From assembly GCF_024213195.1 (NCBI RefSeq), contig NZ_JANAVF010000005.1, forward strand, positions 493,078-557,077: a DNA stretch of 64,000 bases, given 5' to 3'. The notes below the pieces were generated by a model. The model saw only the letters and a program-made list of their open reading frames with translations, was not told the DNA's origin and did not search any database. The DNA comes from Streptomyces sp. TBY4. Its GTDB lineage: Bacteria; Actinomycetota; Actinomycetes; Streptomycetales; Streptomycetaceae. A program made the translations under genes and the position numbers. Positions 42,742-51,549 of the stretch are shown piece by piece (position 1 is the stretch's first letter; every line of letters begins with the position of its first letter).

Positions 42742-44130
42742 ATGCGCAAGCACGGAACGAGCCGCACGACTTCCCTTCGTACGCGTCACACGTGGGCCGC
42801 GCTGGCCGTGGCCGGCGCGCTCGCGCTCAGCGCCTGCGGCGGCGACGGCAAGGAGCCCGCGAAGGGCACGGAAGCCACGGAGGGCTCCGAAACCCCCGGC
42901 GGGCCGTTCGTCGCGTTACCGCGTCTCGACGGGGAGAAGCTGGAGGTCGCCGCCGTCTGGACGGGCGCGGAGCAGGCGAACTTCGTCAAGGTGCTGAAGG
43001 AGTTCGAGCGGCGGACGGGCGCCACGGTCACCTTCGTCCCGGCGCAGGACCCGATCGTCACCTTCCTCGGCTCGAAGATCGCCGGCGGCTCCCCGCCGGA
43101 CGTGGCACTGCTGCCGCAGGTCGGCGCGCTGGTCGCGGCGGTCAAGAACAAGTGGGCGCAGCCGGTGGGCGCCGACGCGCAGGCCCAGCTCAACAACAAC
43201 TACTCGCCCGGCTGGCAGAAGCTGGGCGCGGTCGACGGCACCCAGTACGGCGTCTACTACAAGGCCGCCAACAAGTCGCTGATCTGGTACAACGCGAAGG
43301 CCTTCGAGGCGGCGGGGGTACGGCCCCCGGCGACCTGGAAGGAGCTCCTCACGGCGGCCGACACCCTGTCCGCGTCCGGCACCCCGGCGGTGTCGGTGGC
43401 CGGGGCCGACGGCTGGACCCTGACCGACTGGTTCGAGAACGTCTACCTCTCGCAGGCGGGTCCGGAGAAGTACGACCAGCTGGCGAAGCACGAGATCAAG
43501 TGGACGGACGACAGCGTCAAGCAGGCGCTGACCTCGCTCGCCGAGCTGTTCGGCCGCAAGGACTTCCTGGCGGGCGGCCAGAGCGGGGCGCTGGCGACCG
43601 AGTTCCCGAAGTCGGTGACGCAGACCTTCACCGGCGGCGACCGGCCGGCGGCCGCGATGGTCTTCGAGGGCGACTTCGTGGCGGTGAACATCGCGCAGAC
43701 CGAGGCCGAGGTGGGCAAGGACGCGCTGGTCTTCCCCTTCCCGGCGGTCGGCGAGAAGGCGCCGGTGGTCTCGGGCGGGGACGTGGCGGTCGCACTGAAG
43801 GACTCGAAGGGCGCGCAGGCGCTGCTGACGTACCTGGCCTCGGTGGACTCGGCGCGGATCCACGCCCGTGAGGGCGGTTTCCTCTCCCCGAACAAGGCGC
43901 TGGCACCGGACGAGTACCCCAACGACATCCAGCGCGGCATCGCCGAGGCCCTGATCGCGGCGGGCGACAACTTCCGCTTCGACATGTCGGACCAGGCTCC
44001 GGCGGCCTTCGGCGGGACCCCGGGCGCGGGCGAGTGGAAGGCGCTCCAGGACTTCCTGGCGAACCCGGCCGACGTGGCGGGGACGCAGGCGAGGCTGGAG
44101 GCGGACGCGGCCAAGGCCTACGGGAACTGA
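42742..44130 (+). CDS. ABC transporter sugar-binding lipoprotein
   Basis: The 462-residue protein has a lipoprotein signal peptide with lipobox LSAC (C32) and a family-1 extracellular solute-binding fold: AAVWTGAEQANFVKVLKEFE, VALLPQVGALVAAVK, TWKELLTAADTL and AAAMVFEGDFVA. It captures an oligosaccharide or sugar outside the membrane and delivers it to the two permeases that follow 5 bases downstream. The ATG at 42742 gives MRKHGTSRTT, a typical n-region; upstream in-frame codons to 42694 were rejected. Substrate unknown; no glycosidase or LacI regulator is adjacent. Confidence 0.93.
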   Translation: MRKHGTSRTTSLRTRHTWAALAVAGALALSACGGDGKEPAKGTEATEGSETPGGPFVALPRLDGEKLEVAAVWTGAEQANFVKVLKEFERRTGATVTFVPAQDPIVTFLGSKIAGGSPPDVALLPQVGALVAAVKNKWAQPVGADAQAQLNNNYSPGWQKLGAVDGTQYGVYYKAANKSLIWYNAKAFEAAGVRPPATWKELLTAADTLSASGTPAVSVAGADGWTLTDWFENVYLSQAGPEKYDQLAKHEIKWTDDSVKQALTSLAELFGRKDFLAGGQSGALATEFPKSVTQTFTGGDRPAAAMVFEGDFVAVNIAQTEAEVGKDALVFPFPAVGEKAPVVSGGDVAVALKDSKGAQALLTYLASVDSARIHAREGGFLSPNKALAPDEYPNDIQRGIAEALIAAGDNFRFDMSDQAPAAFGGTPGAGEWKALQDFLANPADVAGTQARLEADAAKAYGN

Positions 44131-44134
44131 CCGC

Positions 44135-45463
44135 GTGCCCCCCACCACCGGACCCCGCTCCCACCCCTCGAAGAGCAGGGAGACCCGGCGCCGACGCCTG
44201 ACCGCCGCGGCCTTCCTGCTCCCCTCCCTCGTCCTGCTCGGCGCGCTCGTCGTGCACCCCATCGGCTACTCGCTCTACCGCAGCTTCTTCGACCGCTCCG
44301 GCGGGGAGTTCGTGGGCGCCGGCAACTACGGGGAGATCCTGCGCGACGACACGATCCGCACCGCGCTGGGGAACACGGCGATCTGGGTGGTGCTGGCCCC
44401 GGTCACCGCCACCGCGCTCGGGCTGCTCTTCGCCGTGCTGACCGAACGGGTGCGCTGGGGAACGGCCTTCAAGCTGATCGTCTTCATGCCGATGGCCATC
44501 TCCATGCTCGCGGCGGGCATCATCTTCCGGCTCGTCTACGACGCCGACCCCGACCGGGGCGTGGCCAACGCCGTCTGGGTCGGCGTCCACGACACCTTCG
44601 CCGAGTCCTCCGCCTTCCCCAAGGCCCGCCCCGGCCGGGACTCGCCGCTGGTCCCGGCCGACGGGGGCGCGTACGTGACCCGCGATCCGGTACGGGCGGG
44701 CGTGCCCGCGCCGCTCCCGCTGGTCGGCATCGCCCCCGAGGCACTCCCCCCGGGCACGCGTACGGCCCGGCCGGCCGCCACCGAGCCCGGGAAGGTCACC
44801 GGCACCGCCTGGCAGGACTTCACCCGGGGCGGGGGCGGTACGACGAACACGGTCGACGCCACCGAGTCCGCGCTGTCGGGGCTGCGCGTCGAGGCGGTCA
44901 AGGACGGCCGGGTGGTCGACTCGGCGCGGACCCGGGCCGACGGCACCTTCACCCTGTCCGCCGCGGCCGACGGCGCACTGCTGCGGCTGCCCGCCTCGAA
45001 CTTCCGGGAGGCGTACGGGGGCGTCGAGTGGCTCGGCCCGACCCTGGTGACCCCGGCGGTGATCGGGGCCTACGTGTGGATGTGGGCCGGGTTCGCGATG
45101 GTGCTGATCGGGGCCGGGCTGGCCGCCGTACCGCGGGAGCTGCTGGAGGCGGCGCGGGTGGACGGGGCGGGCGAGTGGCAGGTGCTGCGGCGGATCACGG
45201 TGCCGCTGCTGGCGCCCGTCCTGGCGGTGGTGCTGGTGACCCTCGTGATCAACGTGATGAAGGTCTTCGACCTGGTCTTCGTGATCGCGCCGGGCGCGGT
45301 GCAGGACGACGCCAACGTCCTGGCGCTCCAGCTGTACCGGACCTCCTTCGGCACCGACGCCGACCCGGGGCTGGGCAGCGCCATCGCGGTGCTGCTGCTG
45401 GTGCTGGTGGCTCCGGTCATGGCCTACAACATCCGCCGGATGCGCCGGGAGGCCCGCCGATGA
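44135..45463 (+). CDS. ABC sugar permease (MalF-like) with ~150-residue inserted extracytoplasmic domain
   Basis: The 442-residue permease is longer than the usual 290-310. TM helices 1-3 end near residue 132, then residues ~150-300 form a soluble insert before the TM at WLGPTLVTPAVIGAYVWMW. The EAA loop ELLEAARVDGAGEWQVLRRITVPLL (about 335-359) contacts the ATPase. The insert includes a Thr/Gly-rich stretch and a beta-sandwich-like SGLRVEAVKDGRVVDSARTR segment reminiscent of carboxypeptidase-regulatory or CnaB folds, reminiscent also of the MalF P2 loop that docks the binding protein. GTG start at 44135. No ATPase gene is present; a shared MsiK-type ATPase is likely. Confidence 0.9.
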   Translation: MPPTTGPRSHPSKSRETRRRRLTAAAFLLPSLVLLGALVVHPIGYSLYRSFFDRSGGEFVGAGNYGEILRDDTIRTALGNTAIWVVLAPVTATALGLLFAVLTERVRWGTAFKLIVFMPMAISMLAAGIIFRLVYDADPDRGVANAVWVGVHDTFAESSAFPKARPGRDSPLVPADGGAYVTRDPVRAGVPAPLPLVGIAPEALPPGTRTARPAATEPGKVTGTAWQDFTRGGGGTTNTVDATESALSGLRVEAVKDGRVVDSARTRADGTFTLSAAADGALLRLPASNFREAYGGVEWLGPTLVTPAVIGAYVWMWAGFAMVLIGAGLAAVPRELLEAARVDGAGEWQVLRRITVPLLAPVLAVVLVTLVINVMKVFDLVFVIAPGAVQDDANVLALQLYRTSFGTDADPGLGSAIAVLLLVLVAPVMAYNIRRMRREARR

Positions 45464-46344
45464 GCACACCGCCGCGCACGGCTCCCCGTACGCCCTCCCC
45501 CGCCGTGCGGTCCCTCGCCACCCGGGCGGCCGGCGGGGCGCTGCGCGTCTTCCTGGTCCTGGCGGGCCTGTTCTGGCTGCTGCCCACGCTCGGGCTGCTG
45601 GTCTCCTCCTTCCTCTCCCCCACCGCGCTGAACGACGGCGGCTGGTGGCAGGCGCTGACGGCGCCCTCCCGGCTGACGGCCGGCAACTACGAGCGGCTGC
45701 TGGCCAACGAGACCGTGACGGGCTCGCTGGTCGACACGGCGGCCATCGCCGTCCCGGCGACCCTGCTCGTCCTGGCGCTGGGGGCGTTCGCCGGATACGC
45801 CTTCGCCTGGCTGGAGTTCCCGGGCCGCGACTGGCTGTTCCTGGTCGTGGTCGCACTGCTCGTCGTACCCGTCCAGGTGGCCCTGATCCCGGTCTCCGAA
45901 CTCTTCGGCTCCGTCGGCCTGTTCGAGACGACCGCCGGGGTGGTGCTCTTCCACACCGCCTTCGGGCTGCCCTTCGCGGTGTTCCTGCTGCGCAACTTCT
46001 TCGCGGAGATCCCGCGCGAGCTGCTGGAGGCGGCCCGGCTCGACGGGGCGGGCGAACTGCGGCTGTTCACCCGGGTGGTGCTGCCGCTGGGCGGTCCGGC
46101 GATCGCCTCGCTCTGCATCTTCCAGTTCCTGTGGGTGTGGAACGACATGCTGGTCGCCCTGGTCTTCGCCGACTCGGCGCACCCGCCGGTCACGGTCGCG
46201 CTCCAGCAGCAGGTGCGGCAGTTCGGGAACAACATCGACGTGCTGGCGCCCGGGGCGTTCCTGTCGATGGTGGTGCCGCTCGTCGTCTTCTTCGCCTTCC
46301 AGCGGCAGTTCGTCTCGGGGGTGATGGCGGGAGCGATCAAGTAA
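45460..46344 (+). CDS. ABC sugar permease (MalG-like)
   Basis: The 294-residue protein has six predicted membrane helices and the EAA motif EIPRELLEAARLDGAGELRLFTRVVLPL (about 185-212), of normal length for MalG-type subunits. The ATG overlaps the TGA of the first permease (ATGA), so their synthesis is coupled. It ends with the usual FFAFQRQFVSGVMAGAIK. Together with the lipoprotein and the other permease it forms a three-gene carbohydrate uptake operon. Confidence 0.95.
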   Translation: MSTPPRTAPRTPSPAVRSLATRAAGGALRVFLVLAGLFWLLPTLGLLVSSFLSPTALNDGGWWQALTAPSRLTAGNYERLLANETVTGSLVDTAAIAVPATLLVLALGAFAGYAFAWLEFPGRDWLFLVVVALLVVPVQVALIPVSELFGSVGLFETTAGVVLFHTAFGLPFAVFLLRNFFAEIPRELLEAARLDGAGELRLFTRVVLPLGGPAIASLCIFQFLWVWNDMLVALVFADSAHPPVTVALQQQVRQFGNNIDVLAPGAFLSMVVPLVVFFAFQRQFVSGVMAGAIK

Positions 46345-46446
46345 CGGGGCTCCTGATCATGGTGTTGACGTGCCGAGTTGACGCTCCGTAACCCGAATGC
46401 CACACCCTGCGTAACCCGATCACCACGCCGGGGGTTCCTGGGCCAT

Positions 46447-48723
46447 ATGCCCGCGCCGACCCCTGGATGTGCCGTGCCCCGGTTCAGCGTCATCGTGCCC
46501 GCGTACAAGGTCCAGGCCTACCTCCAGGAGAGTCTGGACTCGGTCCTGACCCAGTCGTACCCGGATCTCGAACTGATCGTGGTCGACGACGCCTCCCCGG
46601 ACGCCTGCGGCTCGATCATCGACGACTGCGCGGCCCGCGACCCCCGGGTCACCGCCGTGCACCTGGCGCACAACCTGGGCCTGGGCCCCGCCCGCAACGC
46701 GGGCCTGGCCCGGGCCACCGGCGACTACGTGCTCTTCCTCGACGGGGACGACACCCTCGCCCCCGGCGCCCTGCAGGCCATCACCGACCGGCTGAAGGCC
46801 ACCGGCTCCCCGGACGTCCTGGTCTACGACTACGCGCGCACCTACTGGACCGGCGAACTGGTCCGCAACAGCCTCTCCCACCGCCTCTCCGAGGAGGGCC
46901 CGGCCAGCTTCCGCCTCGCCGACCGCCCCGCCCTCCTCGGCATGCTGATGGTGGTGTGGAACAAGGCCTACCGCCGCGAGTACGTGGAGCGCGAGGGCCT
47001 CTCCTTCCCGCCCGGCTTCTACGAGGACACCCCCTGGACCTACCCGGCGCTCCTGGCGGCGGAGTCGGTCGCCGTCCTCGACCGGGTCTGCGTGCACTAC
47101 CGCCAGCGCCGCACGGGCTCGATCCTGACCACGTCCACCCGCCGCCACCTCGACGTCTTCGACCAGTACGACCGCGTCTTCGGCTACCTCGCCACCCGCC
47201 CCGAGCTGGAGCGCTGGCGGCCCGCGGTGCACCGGCGGATGGCCGAGCACTTCTGCGCCCTGTACGCCGACCCGCGCCGGCTCCCGCGCGCCGCCCGGGC
47301 CGAGTTCTTCGCCCGCGCCTCGGCCCTGCTGCGCCGCTACCGGGTGCCGGGCCCCCGGCCGCTGTCCCTGAGCCGCACGGACCGCACCCGCCACCTCCTG
47401 ATGCGGCTCGGCACGCGGCGCGCGTACCGCGTCCTGTCCGTGCTCCGCTCGGCCTCGCTCGCGGCGGGCCGCGCCGGGATCACCCTGGGCCGGGGCCTGC
47501 GCGAGACCGCCCTGCGCCTGCACTACCGCGCCCAGCGGCTGCTCCCGCTCCGCCCGGAGCTGGCGGTCTTCTCCGCGTACTGGCACGGGGGTTACGCCTG
47601 CAACCCGGCGGCCATCGAGGCCAAGCTGCGCGAACTCGCCCCGCGCATGCGGACGGCCTGGATCTGCGACCCGGCGCACGCCTCGACCCTGCCCCGCGGC
47701 ACCACCCCGCTCCGCCCGGGCTCGGCGGCGTACTGGACCGCCCTGGCCCGCGCCACGTACCTCGTCACGAACGTCAACTTCGACCGTGCGCTGGTCAAGC
47801 GGCCCGGGCAGATCCTCGTCCAGACGCAGCACGGCACCCCGCTCAAGCGGGTCGGCCTCGACCTCCAGGACCGGCCGGCCGCCACCCCCACGACGGACTT
47901 CGCGGGCCTGCTGCGCGGCGCGGACCAGTGGGACTACCTGCTCTCCTCCAACCGCCACTCGACGCTCGTCTGGGAGAAGGCCGTCCCGTCCTCCTACACC
48001 ACGCTCGAATACGGCTACCCCCGCAACGACGTGTTCCACCGGGCCACCCAGGCCGACGTCCTGGAACTGCGCGAACGCCTCGGCATCCCGCCGGGCTCCA
48101 CCGCGATCCTGTACGCGCCGACCCACCGCGACTACCGCCGCAGCCGCCCCGCCCCGCCGGACTTCGACCGCATCCTGCGCGACCTGGGCCCCCGCTACAC
48201 GATCCTGACCCGCACCCACCTCACCTACGCCGGCTCCCCCTCACCCGAGCCGCACCCCCGCCTCCTCGACGTCTCCTCCCACCCCTCCGTCGAGGAACTC
48301 TGCCTGGCCTCGGACGCGCTGGTGACCGACTACTCGTCCCTGATGTTCGACTACGCGTCCCTGGACCGCCCGATCGTGATCCACGCGGACGACTGGGAGG
48401 CGTACGAGGCCTCCCGCGGCACCTACTTCGACCTCCGGGCCTTCCCCCCGGGGGCGATCGCCCGCACCGAGGACGAGCTGGTGGACATCTTCTCCACCGG
48501 CCACTGGCAGGGCTCCCGCTCGGCGCAGCTCCGCGCGTCCTTCCGGAGCCGGTTCTGCACGCACGACGACGGGCAGGCGGCGGAGCGCGTGGTCCGCCGC
48601 GTCTTCCTGAGCCAGCCCACGTCCCCCATCACCCCCCTGGAAGACCGCCGCCCCGCCCCCGCGGCCCCCTCCGCCACCCCGGAACCCACCCTGGCCCACC
48701 TGACCACAGGCCGCTGGCCGTAG
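46447..48723 (+). CDS. Bifunctional GT2 glycosyltransferase / CDP-glycerol glycerophosphotransferase (TagF-like)
   Basis: The 758-residue protein joins a family-2 glycosyltransferase (about 12-270: RFSVIVPAYKVQAYLQESL, DD and LDGDDTL nucleotide-sugar motifs) to a TagF-like domain (about 370-740: KRPGQILVQTQHGTPLKRVG, ILYAPTHRDYRRS, DALVTDYSSLMFDYASLDRPIV). It probably builds a teichoic-acid-like or glycosylated polyol-phosphate wall polymer at the inner membrane face. The nearby TagG/TagH-type exporter supports this. ATG 46447 has a weak ribosome site; a GTG at about 46480 just before PRFSVIVP is an alternative start. Confidence 0.9.
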   Translation: MPAPTPGCAVPRFSVIVPAYKVQAYLQESLDSVLTQSYPDLELIVVDDASPDACGSIIDDCAARDPRVTAVHLAHNLGLGPARNAGLARATGDYVLFLDGDDTLAPGALQAITDRLKATGSPDVLVYDYARTYWTGELVRNSLSHRLSEEGPASFRLADRPALLGMLMVVWNKAYRREYVEREGLSFPPGFYEDTPWTYPALLAAESVAVLDRVCVHYRQRRTGSILTTSTRRHLDVFDQYDRVFGYLATRPELERWRPAVHRRMAEHFCALYADPRRLPRAARAEFFARASALLRRYRVPGPRPLSLSRTDRTRHLLMRLGTRRAYRVLSVLRSASLAAGRAGITLGRGLRETALRLHYRAQRLLPLRPELAVFSAYWHGGYACNPAAIEAKLRELAPRMRTAWICDPAHASTLPRGTTPLRPGSAAYWTALARATYLVTNVNFDRALVKRPGQILVQTQHGTPLKRVGLDLQDRPAATPTTDFAGLLRGADQWDYLLSSNRHSTLVWEKAVPSSYTTLEYGYPRNDVFHRATQADVLELRERLGIPPGSTAILYAPTHRDYRRSRPAPPDFDRILRDLGPRYTILTRTHLTYAGSPSPEPHPRLLDVSSHPSVEELCLASDALVTDYSSLMFDYASLDRPIVIHADDWEAYEASRGTYFDLRAFPPGAIARTEDELVDIFSTGHWQGSRSAQLRASFRSRFCTHDDGQAAERVVRRVFLSQPTSPITPLEDRRPAPAAPSATPEPTLAHLTTGRWP

Positions 48724-48893
48724 ATCCAGCCGTCCGGCGTTTGAGGACCGGGGTCTGGGGCGGAGCCCCAGAGGGGGGTCCGGGGCTCCGCCCCGGGGAA
48801 CGGGCGAAGGGCGGGTAGGGGACCTTGCCCCGCGCAGCGGCGAAGGTCGCTGCGGGGACTTCGCCCCGCGCAGCGGACCGGGACCCGGACGGG
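48724..48893. repeat. Dispersed palindromic element, longest copy
   Basis: Directly after the stop of the TagF-like gene come CCGGCGTTTGAGG (48734-48746), the perfect hairpin CTGGGGCGGAGCCCCAG (48755-48771), a second one CCGGGGCTCCGCCCCGG, the GGAACGGGCGAAGGGCGGGT block (48797 on) and two copies of CCCCGCGCAGCGG. It lies between convergent genes and should act as terminator. Confidence 0.85.
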
Positions 48894-49523
48894 TCAGGCA
48901 GTCCCGGCCGTCAGCCCGGCGACCACCGACCGCGCGAGGTCGTCCAGGTATCCCCCCGGGACGGAGTCCCGTACGACCACCTGCCGCCAGTACAGCGGCC
49001 CGATCGCCAGATCGAGCGCCTTCCCCACATCCACCCCCACCGGCAGCTCCCCCCGCGCCACCGCCTCGGAGATGATCCCCTCCGCCATCCGCCGCTGCCC
49101 CTCCAGCAGCGCCCCCCGCACCGCATCCGCGATCTCCGGATTCCGCGCCGCCTCCACGAGCAGGTCGGGGATGACCGCAGAGGCCACGGGATGCCGCAGC
49201 ACGTGTGACATCACCTCCAGCAGCGCCCGTACGTCCCCGTAGAGCGACCCCGTCGACGGCACCGGCAGGCCGTCCACGGCGAAGGCGCCCACCAGGTCCA
49301 GCACCAGGTGCAGCTTGGACTTCCACCGGCGGTACACGGCCGTCTTCCCCACGCCCGCCCGCCGCGCGATGCCCTCGATCGACATCCGCGCGAACCCGAC
49401 GGTGGCCAGCTCCTCGACGACGGCCGCCCGGATCGCCTCGGTCACGTCCTCACGGAGAACGGCGGCCCCGGCGGGGGCTCTACGGGCGGTGGCGGCGGGG
49501 GTGGCGGCAGGCTCAGGCGTCAT
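48894..49523 (-). CDS. TetR family transcription regulator
   Basis: The 209-residue protein has a TetR N-terminal HTH (about 28-70: EELATVGFARMSIEGIARRAGVGKTAVYRRW as FARMSIEGIARRAGVG and KTAVYRRWKSK). A helical ligand domain follows (about 80-205). The ATG at 49523 gives MTPEPAATPAA; the frame upstream crosses the divergent promoter. It is divergent from the TagG-like permease with a 128-base spacer carrying direct repeats, so it probably controls that exporter, itself, or both. Ligand unknown. Confidence 0.93.
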   Translation of the reverse strand: MTPEPAATPAATARRAPAGAAVLREDVTEAIRAAVVEELATVGFARMSIEGIARRAGVGKTAVYRRWKSKLHLVLDLVGAFAVDGLPVPSTGSLYGDVRALLEVMSHVLRHPVASAVIPDLLVEAARNPEIADAVRGALLEGQRRMAEGIISEAVARGELPVGVDVGKALDLAIGPLYWRQVVVRDSVPGGYLDDLARSVVAGLTAGTA

Positions 49524-49543
49524 AAGCAGAGCATAACCCGCGA

Positions 49544-49602
49544 CGACGATACGGTTGCGTTCCGACGTCGCACGACCTAACCTCGACGTAGCGACGATAC
49601 GG
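49544..49602. promoter_or_regulatory. Direct repeats in the TetR / exporter spacer, candidate operators
   Basis: CGACGATACGG occurs at 49544-49554 and 49592-49602, 48 bases apart, flanking a GACGTC-containing segment. The layout suits TetR binding sites controlling both divergent genes. Confidence 0.45.
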
Positions 49603-49651
49603 ACCCGTCCCATCGCCAGCCGACGCCCCGACCCCGTCGAAAGCGACCCCC

Positions 49652-50584
49652 GTGACAGTGACCACCGCGCCACCGGCCCCCGCTCCGGCGAAGCCCCAGG
49701 GCAGCGCCAAGGCCCCGGACCCCATCGCCGAACTGGCGGCCGCCCACGACCTGACCCTCAGCGGCGCCCGCCCCACCCTCCCCCGCTACCTCGCGCAGCT
49801 CTGGGGCCGGCGTCACTTCGTGACCGCGTACGCCACCGCCCGGATGCAGGCCCAGTACAGCGAGGCGAGCCTCGGCCAGGTCTGGCACCTGGTGACGCCG
49901 CTGCTCAACGCGGCCGTCTACTACTTCATCTTCGGCCTGGTCATGCACGCCAGTCACAACGTGCCGAACTACCTGCCGTTCCTGATCACCGGCGTCTTCG
50001 TCTGGGACTTCATCGGCAGCTGCATCAACGCAGCCACCCGCTCCGTCCAGGGCAACCTGGGCCTGGTGCGCGCCCTGCACTTCCCGCGCGCCTCGCTCCC
50101 GCTGTCCACGGTCGTCCAGCTCTTCCAGCAGCTGATGGTCACCATGGGCGCGCTGATCATCCTGCTGTTCGTCTTCGGCCAGACCCCGACCCTGAACTGG
50201 CTGCTGGTCTTCCCCACGCTCTTCCTGATGGCCGCCTTCTGCGCCGGCTGCGCCATGATCATGGCCCGGATCGGGGCGAAGAGCCCGGACGTCAGCCAGC
50301 TGATGCCGTTCGTCCTGCGGACCTGGATGTACGCCTCGGGCGTCATGTGGTCGATCGACCAGATGCTCAGGACCGACCACCTGCCGCACTGGGTCACGAT
50401 GGCCCTCAAGCTCAACCCCGCCGCCGTCTTCATCGACCTGATGCGCTTCGCGCTCATCGACACCTACAAGGCGAGCCAGCTCCCGCCGCACGTCTGGCTG
50501 GTCGCGCTGGGCTGGGCCGTGGTGGTCGGCGTCGGCGGATTCGTTTTCTTCTGGAAGGCAGAGGAGGAGTACGGCCGTGGCTGA
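49652..50584 (+). CDS. ABC-2 type polysaccharide/teichoic acid export permease (TagG-like)
   Basis: The 310-residue permease has a ~60-residue cytoplasmic head with an amphipathic helix (LPRYLAQLWGRRHFVTAYATARM) and six membrane helices typical of ABC-2 polysaccharide exporters, for example LGQVWHLVTPLLNAAVYYFIFGLVM (in parts LGQVWHLVTPLLNAAVYYF). The start is a GTG at 49652 with a second GTG two codons on. It overlaps the ATPase gene by 8 bases. It is expected to move the undecaprenyl-linked wall polymer made by TagF-like enzymes across the membrane. Confidence 0.93.
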   Translation: MTVTTAPPAPAPAKPQGSAKAPDPIAELAAAHDLTLSGARPTLPRYLAQLWGRRHFVTAYATARMQAQYSEASLGQVWHLVTPLLNAAVYYFIFGLVMHASHNVPNYLPFLITGVFVWDFIGSCINAATRSVQGNLGLVRALHFPRASLPLSTVVQLFQQLMVTMGALIILLFVFGQTPTLNWLLVFPTLFLMAAFCAGCAMIMARIGAKSPDVSQLMPFVLRTWMYASGVMWSIDQMLRTDHLPHWVTMALKLNPAAVFIDLMRFALIDTYKASQLPPHVWLVALGWAVVVGVGGFVFFWKAEEEYGRG

Positions 50585-51356
50585 CACCGCAACCACCCGG
50601 ATCCCGACCGTCATCGCCGACGAGGTCCACGTCATCTACAAGGTGCAGGGCTCGGGCGGCCGCAAGGGCGGGGCCACCGCGGCCCTGAGCCGGATGTTCT
50701 CCCGCAAGCCCGCCCCCGGCATCCGCGAGGTGCACGCCGTCAAGGGCGTCAGCTTCACCGCGTACAAGGGCGAGGCCATCGGCCTGATCGGCACCAACGG
50801 CTCCGGCAAGTCCACCCTGCTGTCCGCCATCGCCGGCCTCCAGCCGGTCGCGCGCGGCCGGATCTTCTCGCACGGCCAGCCCTCGCTGCTCGGCGTGAAC
50901 GCCGCGCTGATGAACGACCTGACCGGCGAGCGCAACGTGGTCCTCGGCGGCCTCGCCATGGGGATGTCCAAGCAGCAGATCCGCGAGCGGTACCAGGAGA
51001 TCGTCGACTTCTCCGGCATCAACGAGAAGGGCGACTTCATCTCCCTGCCCATGCGCACCTACTCCTCCGGCATGGGCGCCCGGCTGCGCTTCTCCATCGC
51101 CGCCGCCAAGGACCACGACGTCCTGATGATCGACGAGGCCCTGGCCACCGGCGACGCCGCCTTCCAGCGCCGCAGCCAGGCCCGCATCGAGGAACTCCGC
51201 GAACGGGCCGGCACCGTCTTCCTCGTCAGCCACGGCATCGGCACGGTCCGCGAAACCTGCGACCGCGCGATCTGGCTCGAATCGGGCGTCCTGCGCATGG
51301 ACGGCCCCTCGGAAGAGGTCTGCGACGCGTACGAGGAATTCACCAACAACCGCTGA
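50577..51356 (+). CDS. ABC exporter ATPase for polysaccharide/teichoic acid (TagH-like)
   Basis: The 259-residue ATPase has Walker A GTNGSGKST, the exporter-type GVNAALMNDLTGERNVVLGGL segment, signature TYSSGMGARLRFSIA, Walker B DVLMIDEALATGD and H-loop VSHG. The modified signature and the VHAVKGVSFTAYKGE start are typical of TagH/Wzt-type proteins. No C-terminal carbohydrate-binding domain is present, so export does not depend on such a recognition module. GTG 50577 overlaps the permease by 8 bases, forming an operon. Confidence 0.94.
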   Translation: MADTATTRIPTVIADEVHVIYKVQGSGGRKGGATAALSRMFSRKPAPGIREVHAVKGVSFTAYKGEAIGLIGTNGSGKSTLLSAIAGLQPVARGRIFSHGQPSLLGVNAALMNDLTGERNVVLGGLAMGMSKQQIRERYQEIVDFSGINEKGDFISLPMRTYSSGMGARLRFSIAAAKDHDVLMIDEALATGDAAFQRRSQARIEELRERAGTVFLVSHGIGTVRETCDRAIWLESGVLRMDGPSEEVCDAYEEFTNNR

Positions 51357-51392
51357 CAATCCAGCCGGGCCGATCCAGCGCCGCCAGGCCAC

Positions 51393-51454
51393 ATCCAGCC
51401 CCTCCGGCGTTTGAGGAGCGGGGGTCCGGGGGCAGCGCCCCCGGCAACGGCCCC
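51393..51454. repeat. Dispersed palindromic element, short copy
   Basis: CCGGCGTTTGAGG (51404-51416) is followed by the hairpin CCGGGGGCAGCGCCCCCGG (51426-51444), as in the 48.7-kb and 63.9-kb copies, just after the TagH-like gene. Confidence 0.85.
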
Positions 51455-51481
51455 GCACCCGCCCACGACGGGCCGGAACAC

Positions 51482-51530
51482 GAACGGGCCGGGCCCGGAA
51501 CCCCAAAAGGGTCCCGGGCCCGGCCCGTTC
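51482..51530. terminator. Very strong bidirectional hairpin terminator
   Basis: Two 22-base arms (51482-51503, 51509-51530) pair at 21 positions around a CAAAA loop, between the convergent ABC exporter and gdh genes. Confidence 0.92.
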
Positions 51531-51549
51531 CCGCGCAAGCCCCGCAGGG

